Source: JACVRW01 sp963808545 (GTDB lineage Bacteria > Actinomycetota > Thermoleophilia > Solirubrobacterales > Thermoleophilaceae). Taken from it: a DNA stretch of 64,000 bases. The notes under the pieces are model-generated. The model had not been told where the DNA came from and made no database searches. It was given only the letters and a program-made list of their open reading frames with translations. Both the position numbers and the translations under genes were made by a program. Shown here piece after piece: positions 42,840 through 52,494 of the stretch. Each line of letters opens with the position of its first letter. The first letter of the stretch is position 1. The stretch lies in the NCBI GenBank assembly GCA_963808545.1, contig CAWEGB010000006.1:496001-560000 (forward strand), given 5' to 3'.

Positions 42840-45612
42840 CCGTCACCGCGGAAAGCGCGTCCGCTGCGCCTGCGGTGAACCCCGAACCTGGAACCGGCGG
42901 CCTCCACGTGCAGCTCGACTATCCCCTGCCCGCAGAGGTCACGGTCGGCGCCGGCACGGCCGTTTTCGTCTGCGGCTGGTGCTTCTGCCCCGGCGCCGAG
43001 CTCACCGCCGTCGCCTTCGTGGTGGAGGGTCAGCTCCAGCCGGCCGCCGTCGCCGGGATGCCCCGGAGTGACGTATTCAAGGCTCTTCATCCTTCGCTCG
43101 ACCCCTACGCGACGGCGGGGATGCCGACTGATGCCGACTCCGCGGAGGATCCAGCCTTGCGCAGCTTTCGTAGCGGCTTCTGGGGCCTGATCCGCCTCAC
43201 GCCGGGCCTCGAAGACCGGGAGATCGAGCTGAGGCTTCGCGCCACCCTCGACACTGGCGGTCAGCTCGACGCGAGCCTTGGACAGATCCTCGCCAGCGGA
43301 CCCTCGGCCGAACCCATTGCCGCGGCTATGCCGGAGCCGGGTGCCGGACCACTCGTGGCCATCTGCATGGCGACGTTCGATCCGCCCCCCGGTCTTCTAG
43401 AGCGTCAGCTCGACTCGATCCGCGCCCAGACGCACCGCAACTGGATCTGTGTTATAAGCGACGACTGCTCCAGCCCCGACCGGTTCCAGTCGATCTTGAC
43501 CGCGGTGCGCGACGACCCCCGATTCGTGGTCTCACGCTCACCGAGACGACTGCACTTCTACCGGAACTTCGAGCGGGCGCTCGAGCTCGCGCCCCTTGCC
43601 GCGGACTATGTGGCGATGGCGGACCAGGACGATTGCTGGCATCCCGACAAGGTCGAGACGTTGCTCGCCGAGATCGGCAGCGCTCAACTCGTCTACAGCG
43701 ATGCCCGAATTATCGATCGCGGGGGGAGGTCCTCTCCGACACCTACTGGAGTATCCGCCGGCCCAACCACGCCAATCTGCCCTCGCTGCTGATGGCCAAT
43801 TCGATCACCGGCGCAGCCTCTCTGTTTCGCCGAGGGCTGCTCGACTATGCGTTGCCCTTCCCGCCCAGGCAGTTCTCGCATTTTCACGACCATTGGATTG
43901 GGCTAACGGCCAGGGTGCTGGGCGACGTCGCCTTCGTCGACCGCCCCCTGTACGACTACGTGCAACACGGCGGAGCGGTCCTGGGGCACGCCGGAGCCAA
44001 CTGGAAGCCCCCGCTGCGGGACAGGCTGGGGTGGCTGAAGAAGGATCCGAAGGCGCGCGTCAGGAGCTGGCGCTTGCACTACTTCGTGGACTGCTGGCGG
44101 CTCATGCAGTTCACCACGGTCCTCGACATGCGCTGCGCCCCGCGGATCAGCCGAAGGAGACGCAGGACGCTCAACGGTTTCGCTCGAGCGGAGCACTCTC
44201 CGCTGGCGCTTGCGAATCTCGGACGGCGCGCGGTACGCGAGCTTTTCGGAGAATCCCAGACCTTGGGCGCAGAGATCGCCCTGTTTTTCGCGTTCGCGTG
44301 GCGGAGGCTCGTGGTTGTCGGTACCAGAGGGCTGAAACGACCCAGGCGTCGGCTGCGAATCGATGCCCGGCCACCCATGACGCTGCTGCCCACTCCCGGG
44401 CGCCGGGACCCGAACAACGCCGCGGTGGGGGAGGTGGGCGCAAAGATCGCTCCGCTCGCGTGGGCGGTCCAGGACGACGCGCCCGAACGGGTCAACATCC
44501 TCATTCCGACGATCGACCTGGACCACTTCTTCGGCGGGTACATCGCCAAGCTGAACCTCGCGCGGCGACTCGCCGAGCGCGGGGCCCGAGTCCGCATCGT
44601 CACTGTCGATCCGGTGCCGACGCTGCCGGCCACCTGGCCGCAGCGCCTCGAGGCCTACAGCGGCCTCCAGGGGCTGTTCGATCACGTGGAGGTGGCGTTC
44701 GGGCGGGAATCACCTTCGCTGGGGTTGAGCCGGTCGGACCGTTTCGTCGCCACAACCTGGTGGACCGCGCACATCGCTCATGACGCGCTCCGGGCGCTTC
44801 GGGGCGATCGCTTCCTCTATCTCATCCAGGAGTACGAACCGTTTACGTTCCCGATGGGGACGTTCGCGGCGCTGGCGACCGACTCCTACCGGCTGCCGCA
44901 TGTCGGCCTCTTCTCGAGCGAGCTGTTGCGGGACTACTTCCGCCGCCATGGGATCGGCGTCTACGCCGAGGGCCCCGGTTCGGGCGAGGAGCTGTCGGCA
45001 GCGTTCGAGAACGCGATCACCGCGATCGAGCCGCCTCACGCCGCCGACCTCGCGCGTCGCCATACCCGCAAGCTGCTGTTCTATGCACGGCCAGAGCCTC
45101 ACGCCGCGCGGAACATGTTCGAGCTGGGCGTTCTCGCCCTCAGCCGGGCGGTGGAGAACGGCGCCTTTGGCCCCTCTTGGGAGCTGTCGGGCATCGGAAC
45201 GATCGATGCCGCGCAGCGCCTGGAGCTGGGCGGAGGCGCGGTCCTCAACCTCACTCCCCGGCGCGACCAGGGGGGCTACGCCGAAGTGCTGCGGGAACAC
45301 GACGTTGGTCTCGCGCTGATGTACACGCCCCACCCGAGCCTTGTTCCGATCGAAATGGCCTCTGCGGGGATGCTGACCGTGACCAACAGCTTCGAGAACA
45401 AGACCGCCGACGCCATGCGGGCGATCTCCTCGAACCTGATCACCGCCCAGCCAAGTATCGAAGGGATCGCCGCCGGGCTCAGCACGGCCGCCGCCGGTGT
45501 GGAGGACTACGACCGACGCGCGCAAGGTAGCGCTGTGCGCTGGAGCCGAGACTGGGAGACCACGTTCGGCGACGACCTGATGGAGCGGATCGAGTCGCTC
45601 CTCGGCACGTGA
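42836..45612 (+). pseudogene. Giant GT2-GT4 glycosyltransferase with novel N-terminal domain, one frameshift
   Basis: One protein of about 925 residues, split by a lost G in a G-run (six Gs at 43721-43726 where seven restore the frame). Residues about 20-165 form an unrecognised beta-rich domain (GTAVFVCGWCFCPGAELTAV). About 175-400 are GT2: VAICMATFDPPPGLLERQLD, ISDDCSSPDRF, MADQDDCWHPDK and then, after the shift, SDTYWSIRRPNHANLPSLLM. A linker is followed by a WsaF-like GT4 domain (about 555-915): NILIPTIDLDHFFGGYIAKL, LIQEYEPFTFPMGTFAALAT and GLALMYTPHPSLVPIEMASA. It likely builds a rhamnose-type chain. TTG start, overlapping the preceding stop. Confidence 0.82.
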
Positions 45613-46355
45613 GCACCATGGACATCGCGTTGCCACGAGGCGCTCGCCGGCTGTCGCCACGCGCCCGACAGCGTGCCCGTACGCGACGCAGGCTCGCGGC
45701 CCGCCATCTGCAGGGCGTAGGTATCGAGATCGGGGCCCTGCACGAGCCGCTTCGACTCCCCAAGCGTGCGTCCGTCACGTACGTGGATCGGCTGGGCCTC
45801 CCCGGTTTGCGCGCCCACTACCCGGAGCTCGGCGACGAGAGCCTGGTTGAGCCCGATGTGGTGGACGATGGCGAGCGTCTGCTGAGGTTCTCGGACTCGA
45901 CACTGGACTTCGTGATTGCCAACCACTTCATCGAGCACTGCGAGAACCCGATCGGCACCCTGTCCGCCTTCGCAAGGGTGCTCAGGCCCGGCGGCGTCGT
46001 CTTCATGGCCGTCCCGGACCGGCACCAAGGCGTCGATCGGGACCGGCCGGGCACGCCGTTCTGGCACCTCCGGAGAGACCACGACGAGGGTCCTGGCTGG
46101 TCGCGGCTGACCCACTACCGCGAGTGGGCAAGAGACGTTGACGCACGGATGGGGACGATTGCCCTGGACCAGATGGAGCAGCACGCGGCCCACATGGATG
46201 AACAGTCGTACAGCATTCATTTCCATGCCTGGAGTCCGGTTGAATTCGCCCAGATGGTCCGGGCCGCAGGCGTGGCGTACGGCCTGTCCCTCGACCTGCT
46301 GAGCCTTGTGCCCAACCAACACGAGTTCATCGCCATCCTCCGATCAACGTCGTGA
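45609..46355 (+). CDS. Class I methyltransferase, type 11-like
   Basis: A 248-residue protein. IEIGALHEPLRLPK replaces a normal glycine-rich SAM motif I (about residues 39-52), and the lineage-typical FVIANHFIEHCENPIGTLSA and VLRPGGVVFMAVPDRHQGVD follow; WSPVEFAQMVRAAGV closes the fold. This degenerate motif I is typical of a group of methyltransferases found in polysaccharide loci. GTG start overlaps the preceding TGA; an in-frame ATG lies at 45618. Its own stop overlaps the next GTG. It presumably methylates a sugar of the glycan. Confidence 0.85.
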   Translation: MSTMDIALPRGARRLSPRARQRARTRRRLAARHLQGVGIEIGALHEPLRLPKRASVTYVDRLGLPGLRAHYPELGDESLVEPDVVDDGERLLRFSDSTLDFVIANHFIEHCENPIGTLSAFARVLRPGGVVFMAVPDRHQGVDRDRPGTPFWHLRRDHDEGPGWSRLTHYREWARDVDARMGTIALDQMEQHAAHMDEQSYSIHFHAWSPVEFAQMVRAAGVAYGLSLDLLSLVPNQHEFIAILRSTS

Positions 46356-47262
46356 TTGGAAGCGCCCAGCGCCCCTACCCGCCGTTCGAGCTGGCGAACC
46401 GAGTCCTGTCCCTGGACGGGTGGGGGGAGCCCTTCACGGCCTACGAGAAGCTGGGCGCCGAGACAAAGCAAGCGCTGCTCGACCTACCTGCCCGCCAGCT
46501 GGAGTCCTGAGGGTAAGCGCGTGCTCGACTTCGGTTGTGGCGCCGTGCCGCACACTGCGGCACTTCCTTGCCGAAGCCGAGACCGGCGAGTTCTGGGGCG
46601 CCGACATCGACGCCCGCAGCATCGCATGGCTGCGCGAGAACCTGTGCCCGCCTCTCCATGCGCTGCTCTGCCGAGAGACGCCGCCGCTGGACCTGGAGGC
46701 GGGATCGGTCGACTTCGCCTGGGCCATCTCGGTATTCACTCACCTGACCGACCAGTCCTTACCCTGGCTGCTCGAGCTGCACCGGTTGCTCAAGTGAGGC
46801 GGGATGCTCATGGCGTCCTATACCGGCCGCTGGAGCTCCGAGCTTCTGGCGGGAGAGCCGTGGGACGAGGACCGCATCGGCATGAACGTGTTGCATCACG
46901 ACCAGGCATGGGACGACGGCGGCCCGATTGTGCTGATGTCCGACTGGTGGGTCCGCGAGCACTGGGGGCGCGCCTTCGACGTGCTCGAGGTCGAGCCGCT
47001 CGTGCACGGACAGAGCTGGGCGCTGCTGCGCAAGCGCGACGTTCAGATCACGGCCGAGGAGTTGGCTGCGCCGGGGGACGATCCGCGCGAATACGAAGCG
47101 CTGCGGCACAACCTGAAGCAGCTGCGGCGCGAGCAGGCTCTCGACGCCGAGCTCCTGCGCCGCCATTACGAGGAGTCGCTCAGCTGGAGGGTCACGAGCC
47201 CATTGCGCCGGTTGGGCGCCAGGGTCAGAGCTGCTCGGCGATCCGGGGCGCCTCGCGCCTGA
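46352..47262 (+). pseudogene. Class I methyltransferase with tail module, frameshifts and an in-frame TGA
   Basis: The reading frame breaks near 46492 and 46550 and meets a TGA at 46795. Joined, the parts give about 300 residues: RPYPPFELANRVLSLDGWGE, PASWSPEGKRVLDFGCGA (SAM motif I), TGEFWGADIDARSIAWLREN, SVDFAWAISVFTHLTDQSLP, then GGMLMASYTGRW. The TGA is in phase with the continuation and replaces the Pro expected in LLKPGG. The C-terminus has a coiled-coil region and the tail SLSWRVTSPLRRLG shared with two glycosyltransferases of the window. GTG start at 46352 overlaps the upstream TGA. Its end overlaps the convergent permease gene by 38 bases. Confidence 0.7.
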
Positions 47263-48121
47263 AGCTCCACATCGCGAACGCGCAGACGGCGATGTAGATC
47301 GCGATCGCGGGGAGCAGCCGCTCGACGCCTCCCGCAATTTCCACCGGACCTGGCGCCGTGGGATCGATGATCCACTTCCGCGCCGCCTCCAAGAGCGGGG
47401 CGAGGGGATTGAGCTGGAGGATGTCGGCCAGCGTGGCCGACTGCTGCTGCACCACTTCCATCGGATACAGCACCGGAGAACCGTAGAAGAGGACGGTTAC
47501 CGCGACCGACCAGATGATCAGGGTGTCGCGGAACCGGGGGTACAGCGCGGAAACGATCATGGAGACCGCCGTGGTGAAGATGAAGAGCACCGCCATCACG
47601 ACGGGGAACAGGAGCCAGGTCCAGGTCGGGTCGATACCCCAGGCGAGGATGAAGACGAAGACCACGATGAGGTTGAGGCCCAGGTGGAACATGGTCGTCA
47701 GGACGACGGCCAACGGGATCACCAGGCGCGGAAACTGGGTTTTCCGGATCACCGCCTCCTGGCTGACGAGCGAGCCGACCGAGGCGAGCGTCGCCTCCTG
47801 GAAGAACCCGAACAGAACAATGTTGAAGAGCAGCAGAACCGGATAGTTCGGGACCTGGGAGCCGATGCGGAAGATCTGGGTGAACACGGCCAGCAGCACC
47901 CCGAACAAGATGAGCGGCCTCGCGAGCGACCAGACATAGCCGAGGGCGGTTCCGAAGTAGGACTTCTTGAAGTCCATGACCGCGAGCAACGTCAGGAGCT
48001 CCCACGACCGCCGCCTGCCTCCCCCGAGCGCCCTCGGACCGCTGATGGGACGCAGGACCAGCTCTGGGGGAAGTCCCGCCTCCGGAGAGCCGAGAGCGGG
48101 GTTCTGCGATGGATTGCTCAC
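47225..48121 (-). CDS. wzm: ABC-2 type polysaccharide export permease (Wzm-like)
   Basis: A 298-residue inner-membrane protein with six helices, the ABC-2 fold. MDFKKSYFGTALGYVWSLAR (about 48-67) and FPRLVIPLAVVLTTMFHLGL are characteristic of polysaccharide/teichoic acid exporters, as are SMIVSALYPRFRDTLIIWSV and FYGSPVLYPMEVV. Together with the ATPase it overlaps by four bases, it should move undecaprenyl-linked glycan out of the cell. GTG start at 48121; the longer upstream frame is antisense of the ATPase and was not used. Confidence 0.92.
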   Translation of the reverse strand: MSNPSQNPALGSPEAGLPPELVLRPISGPRALGGGRRRSWELLTLLAVMDFKKSYFGTALGYVWSLARPLILFGVLLAVFTQIFRIGSQVPNYPVLLLFNIVLFGFFQEATLASVGSLVSQEAVIRKTQFPRLVIPLAVVLTTMFHLGLNLIVVFVFILAWGIDPTWTWLLFPVVMAVLFIFTTAVSMIVSALYPRFRDTLIIWSVAVTVLFYGSPVLYPMEVVQQQSATLADILQLNPLAPLLEAARKWIIDPTAPGPVEIAGGVERLLPAIAIYIAVCAFAMWSFRREAPRIAEQL

Positions 48122-49422
48122 TTCCCGGGCCCCGGCTGTGGCTCCACGTCGAATTCGGTCTGCACGGACACCATCCCGTGGTGCTGCGAAGTCGTGCCGT
48201 AGACCATGAACTTGAGCAGCCACAGTGGCTGCACGGCCATGGCGCCGGTCTCGTCGCGGCGGGCCCAGCAGTTCAGCATGTACCGCCCGGAAACAAGCGG
48301 GTTCTCGACCTGCCCGACGAAGCGCACGCGATCGCCTTTGCGGATGCGGTCCTCGTTCTTCCCGTTGAGCCCCAGGACGAACTCGAACACCACGAAGCCT
48401 TCCTCCGTCTGCACGTGGAACATGAACGTCGGCCTCACGAGCTCCCGCCGTGCCTCGAGCACTATGTCCAACCGCATGGGCTCGCCGCGCTCGAGGTTGC
48501 GGATGGTCCTGCCGTCCTCGTCGAGCAGGCGGGCATCCACCACCCGGGTTGCGTCGTCGTCGACCACGGCGTTCAGCTGGCGCTCGAACTCCTCGCCTTC
48601 GGCGTGCCTGTCCACGCCGAAGTTCAACCGTAAGTACTTCGAGGCGGTCTCCTCTGAATCGCCGCTGAACTTCAAGTCCCCGTCGTGCATGAGCATCGCG
48701 CGATCGCAGAGGCTCTGGACCATCGTCATGTCGTGGGTCACGAGCACGATGGTCTTGCCGGCATCGTGGCGCTCGCGGAACACGTCCAGGCACTTCTGGG
48801 CGAAGGCGGCGTCACCCACTGCGAGGACCTCATCGACGAGCATGATGTCCGCGTCCGCCTGGACCATCACGGCGAAGGCCAGGCGCAGCATCATTCCTGA
48901 CGAGTAATTCTTCAGCTTGAGCTCCGCGAACTCCTCGAGCTCGGCGAACGCCAGCATGGCGTCCAGCCGCTGACGGGCTTCCTTCTTCGTGAGACCGAGG
49001 AGCACGCCGTTGAGCAACCCGTTCTCGCGTGCCGTGAGCTCGGGGTTGAAGCCGACGCCCAGCTCGATGAACGGGGCCAAGCGGCCTGCCATTCGGACCG
49101 TCCCGGCATCGGGTCGGTAGATGCTCGCCAGGATCTTCAGCAGAGTGCTCTTTCCGGAGCCGTTGCGACCGACGATCCCGAAGAACTCGCCCTTGTGAAC
49201 GTCGAAGGAGACCCCCTGCAGCGCGCGCAGCTCCCGGTACTGGGACCGCGTGAAGGGATGGGCGGCCCGCTCCTTAAGGGAATCGACCCGGTTTTCCGGG
49301 ATGCGGAACGTCTTGTCGAGGCCGCGCACCTCGATCACGACGGGTCCCCGCCCGCCGACGTCGCCGGCGGGCGTGGCCATCGGCACCCGACTGGCGCTGT
49401 CAACCGTGGTTGGGGGATGCAT
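48118..49422 (-). CDS. wzt: ABC transporter ATPase for polysaccharide export (Wzt-like, with C-terminal domain)
   Basis: A 434-residue ATPase. Walker A GRNGSGKST is at residues 85-93, the signature YSSGM at 173-177, Walker B with Asp 197-Glu 198 (ADIMLVDEVLAVGD) and the H-loop His at 230. About residues 265-434 form a beta-sandwich extension (LDIVLEARRELVRPTFMFHV), as in Wzt proteins where it recognises the terminal cap of the finished glycan. The ATG at 49422 or the one at 49380 (MATPAGD) may be used. It partners the Wzm-like permease downstream. The C-domain suggests export of a completed, capped chain. Confidence 0.93.
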   Translation of the reverse strand: MHPPTTVDSASRVPMATPAGDVGGRGPVVIEVRGLDKTFRIPENRVDSLKERAAHPFTRSQYRELRALQGVSFDVHKGEFFGIVGRNGSGKSTLLKILASIYRPDAGTVRMAGRLAPFIELGVGFNPELTARENGLLNGVLLGLTKKEARQRLDAMLAFAELEEFAELKLKNYSSGMMLRLAFAVMVQADADIMLVDEVLAVGDAAFAQKCLDVFRERHDAGKTIVLVTHDMTMVQSLCDRAMLMHDGDLKFSGDSEETASKYLRLNFGVDRHAEGEEFERQLNAVVDDDATRVVDARLLDEDGRTIRNLERGEPMRLDIVLEARRELVRPTFMFHVQTEEGFVVFEFVLGLNGKNEDRIRKGDRVRFVGQVENPLVSGRYMLNCWARRDETGAMAVQPLWLLKFMVYGTTSQHHGMVSVQTEFDVEPQPGPGK

Positions 49423-49482
49423 GTCGAAGGTCGTCGGCCTCCGCGAGGATCTCGAGCGACTTCACCAGCAGGCTAACAGCAC

Positions 49483-49488
49483 TAGTGT
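49483..49488 (+). promoter_or_regulatory. Candidate leaderless -10 box (TAGTGT)
   Basis: TAGTGT is followed by eight bases and the ATG at 49497, with no Shine-Dalgarno sequence, in the 74-base divergent gap beside the ABC exporter operon. Confidence 0.4.
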
Positions 49489-49496
49489 GGGACCCC

Positions 49497-51110
49497 ATGC
49501 AGCTCTCGGAGCCCCACGGGACCGGGGTCGCGACGGCGCGGCGCCAGCGTGGGAGGCCCTGGTTGAGTCGCCGCTTGGCCGACCGGCGGGCGCTTCCCGT
49601 CCTCGTGGTGGGGATGCTCACCGTGATCGGCCTCTCGATCCGCCTCGTGGTGGCCCAAGAGGCGATGTACGGCGACGAGCTCTCAACCTGGTGGATCATC
49701 GGCGCGAACGGGCTCGGCGGGGTGGTGTCGACCGTGCACACGGACGCCGAGATCACCCCACCCTTCTTCTTCGTCCTGTCATGGCTGACGACGCAGATCG
49801 ACTTCACGCCGGAGCTTGCGCGGGCGCCGTCGCTCGTGGCCGGAACGGCATGCATCCCACTGACCTACCTGCTCGGCCTCCGGACAGTTGGCCGTCCTGC
49901 GGCGCTCGTTGCCACTGCGCTGACGACGCTCTCCCCGTTCCTGATCTATTACGCCGCTGAGGCGCGCGGCTACGCGCTGATGATGTTCCTGGTGGTCCTG
50001 TCCACGCTGGCCATGCTCGAGGCGGTGGACAGTCGGCGGGCGCGTTGGTGGGTGCTCTACGCCGTCTGCTCCTGCTTGGCGATGTACACGCACTACACCA
50101 GCGCCTTCGCGCTTGCGCCGCAGCTCCTGTGGCTTCTGTGGGCCCATCAGGAGGCCCGCAGGCCCGCCCTCCTCGCGAATGTCGCGGCGGCCCTCGCCTT
50201 CGCGCCCTGGCTCTCCGGGGTGCAGGCGGACTTCGACTCCTGGACAACCAAGATCCTGGACCAGCTGAACCCCTTCAATTGGGAGTCCGTCTGGATCTCT
50301 TTCTCGCACGCGGCGATCGGATACCCCTACAGGACCACGGGCTTGAGCGAGCTGCCCGGGACGCCGGGGTCGATCCTGTTCGTGCTGGCGCTGCTCATTG
50401 CGATCGCGGGTGTCGCGGTCAGGGCCCTCGGGAAACGTCGGGAGGCGGGCCTCGGGCGTCCCCACCCACGGCTGGTGCTTGTCATCGCCATCGCTGTCGC
50501 GGTGCCGGCCGGCGAAGCGATCGCCACCACGCTCGGGACCAACGTCTTCGGAGGCCGCAACCTGATCCCCGGCTTGCCGGCGTTCATGCTCTGTCTCGGG
50601 GCGCTGTTGGTGGCGCCCGGCCCGAGACTCCGCCTCTTTGCCGTCGGACTGGCCCTCGCATGTTTCGCGGTAGGCGCGGCGATGATGCTGGGCCACCAGC
50701 GCCCTCAATACCGAGCCGTAGCCGAGATCATCGACGACCAGGCCGCGCCGGGCGACGTGGTCGTCGACGGAGCCGCGCTCACCCCCGGTCCCTACAGCCC
50801 GCTCGACCTCGCCCTCGAGCGCTCCCATACCGTGATCCGAAGCGGGACGCCCGAGCAGCGAGAGCGGCCGTTCGGCCTGTTCGACCGGCGCGTCCCGACC
50901 CGCGATGCGGTAACCAAGTCGATCGCGGCCGCCGACGGGAACCGAATCTACGTGGTCTCCATCCCTGGCTTCCAGCCCGGCCTGCGCGGCAGTGGGCGGC
51001 TGCGAAACGCGTTCCGCGCACGCTACCGGGTCGTCGAGAGCCACAGGTTCACCGGGAGCGTGAACCTGATACTCCAGGTCTGGGCAGACAAGGAATCGCC
51101 ACAGCAATGA
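49497..51110 (+). CDS. GT39-like membrane glycosyltransferase
   Basis: A 537-residue protein with about ten or eleven helices, of the GT-C fold. After helix 1 the motif MYGDELSTWW provides the Asp-Glu pair that in this fold binds the lipid-linked donor. The next segments ITPPFFFVLSWLTTQIDFTP and RAPSLVAGTACIPLTYLLGL are typical of ArnT/PMT-like enzymes. The C-terminal 140 residues form an extracytoplasmic domain (AEIIDDQAAPGDVVVDGAAL). It uses a polyprenyl-phosphate sugar to glycosylate on the outer face. Paralogue at 55978. ATG 49497 is followed by a basic N-tail. Confidence 0.88.
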   Translation: MQLSEPHGTGVATARRQRGRPWLSRRLADRRALPVLVVGMLTVIGLSIRLVVAQEAMYGDELSTWWIIGANGLGGVVSTVHTDAEITPPFFFVLSWLTTQIDFTPELARAPSLVAGTACIPLTYLLGLRTVGRPAALVATALTTLSPFLIYYAAEARGYALMMFLVVLSTLAMLEAVDSRRARWWVLYAVCSCLAMYTHYTSAFALAPQLLWLLWAHQEARRPALLANVAAALAFAPWLSGVQADFDSWTTKILDQLNPFNWESVWISFSHAAIGYPYRTTGLSELPGTPGSILFVLALLIAIAGVAVRALGKRREAGLGRPHPRLVLVIAIAVAVPAGEAIATTLGTNVFGGRNLIPGLPAFMLCLGALLVAPGPRLRLFAVGLALACFAVGAAMMLGHQRPQYRAVAEIIDDQAAPGDVVVDGAALTPGPYSPLDLALERSHTVIRSGTPEQRERPFGLFDRRVPTRDAVTKSIAAADGNRIYVVSIPGFQPGLRGSGRLRNAFRARYRVVESHRFTGSVNLILQVWADKESPQQ

Positions 51111-51148
51111 TGTTTCCGCCGAACTCCTCGCGCCGCCTCTTGACGTAG

Positions 51149-52390
51149 ATGGCGATCACAGCGACTCGAGCGGGCGACGACCTGGGCCCGAACCCACGCT
51201 CGGTTCCGGATGTGGTGGCGCCGCCGCCGAGGCATCCTCGCTTCCCGCTGGTCGACGGCATGCGCGCGATCGCGGTTCTGTCCGTCCTGGTGGTGCACGC
51301 CGCCGTGATGGGTCAGGGGGTGTCCGAGTCGGTCGTCGGTCGGGCGCTCGCCCACCTCAACATCGGCGTCACGATTTTCTTCCTGATATCCGGCTTCCTC
51401 CTCTACCGGCCCTTCATCGCGCACCGGTCCGGCGGAGCGGAGACCCCGCGAATCCGCGATTACGCCAAGCGCCGCTTCCTTCGGATCTACCCGGCGTACT
51501 GGGTGGCGCTGAGCGTGCTGGTGATCATCCCCGGCCTGACCGGAGTCGTGGACGGAGCCTGGTTGCCGATGTACGCCCTGGTCCACAGGCTGAACGGCGA
51601 CGGCGGCTGCGTCGAGGCGATCTTCGATTGCGGGCTGGCGCACACGTGGAGCCTGGTGGTCGAGGTCACGTTCTACGCGGCACTCCCGCTCTACGCGATG
51701 ACCGCCGCGCGAGTCACTCGCGCCCTCGATATCCGCGGCTGGGTCCGCGCGGAGCTTGGTCTGCTCGCGGGCCTGTCGGTCCTGTCGATAGCGCTTCAGT
51801 TCCTCGTCTACGAGTCCGTGCCGGAGTGGCTGGGCGCGAGCGCCTTGGGCTACCTCTTCTGGTTCGCGCTGGGGATGGGCATGGCCGTGATCTCGGTCCG
51901 ATGCGGCTCCGCCGGGGCCACTCCGCGACCGATTCGGTCAGTCCGCGCCCGACCCGAGGTTCCCTGGCTGATGGCGCTCGCGCTCTACGGATTGCTCTGC
52001 GCCTGGTTGCCCGCGGACACGTTCCTCTACGAGGAGCGCGACATGCTCGTGGCCCACGTCGGGTTCGGGATCGTCGCGGCGCTGCTGCTTGCGCCGGCCG
52101 TCTTCTCCGGCCGCTCGGCGGGGCTTCCGGGACGGGTGCTGGCGCAGCCGGTGGTCGCCTGGCTGGGCCTCGTGTCGTACGGCATCTTCCTCTGGCACTA
52201 CGTGGTTACGATCGAACTCGGGATCTACGGCGAGGCCGCTTCGTTCCCGCTCGTCCTGCTCGCCACGCTTGCGATCTCGATCCCGGTCGCCGCCCTGAGC
52301 TACTACGTCGTCGAGCGACCGCTGCTCCGCCTGAAATATCGTCGGCTCCGCAAAGCGCCCCCGCCGGGATCGCGCCCTCCCACTTCATAG
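51149..52390 (+). CDS. Membrane acyltransferase family 3 (OafA/YrhL-like)
   Basis: A 413-residue protein with ten hydrophobic helices. FPLVDGMRAIAVLSVLVVHA is the classical opening of the family, with the catalytic His at its end; ITIFFLISGFLLYRPFIAH-like and YAKRRFLRIYPAYWVALSV follow. WLGLVSYGIFLWHYVV and the final YYVVERPLLRLK are also typical. Such enzymes use acyl-CoA to O-acylate sugars of exported glycans. It lies beside a GT39-like gene, so it likely acylates the polymer. ATG at 51149, with no ribosome binding site seen. Confidence 0.9.
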   Translation: MAITATRAGDDLGPNPRSVPDVVAPPPRHPRFPLVDGMRAIAVLSVLVVHAAVMGQGVSESVVGRALAHLNIGVTIFFLISGFLLYRPFIAHRSGGAETPRIRDYAKRRFLRIYPAYWVALSVLVIIPGLTGVVDGAWLPMYALVHRLNGDGGCVEAIFDCGLAHTWSLVVEVTFYAALPLYAMTAARVTRALDIRGWVRAELGLLAGLSVLSIALQFLVYESVPEWLGASALGYLFWFALGMGMAVISVRCGSAGATPRPIRSVRARPEVPWLMALALYGLLCAWLPADTFLYEERDMLVAHVGFGIVAALLLAPAVFSGRSAGLPGRVLAQPVVAWLGLVSYGIFLWHYVVTIELGIYGEAASFPLVLLATLAISIPVAALSYYVVERPLLRLKYRRLRKAPPPGSRPPTS

Positions 52391-52494
52391 CTGGATGACG
52401 TCGTGAGCGGGCGGCGTGCAGCCTTCCACGGTGCTTACCTGCCTAGCCCTCGTGGCTGTCGTGCCGACCGCGGGCGCCGCCGCCGGGCTCTCGG

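Noticed and set aside
46795..46797. TGA recoding (for example selenocysteine) in the methyltransferase
   Set aside because: No cysteine homologue position and no stem-loop seen downstream; two other breaks in the same gene make sequence damage more likely.
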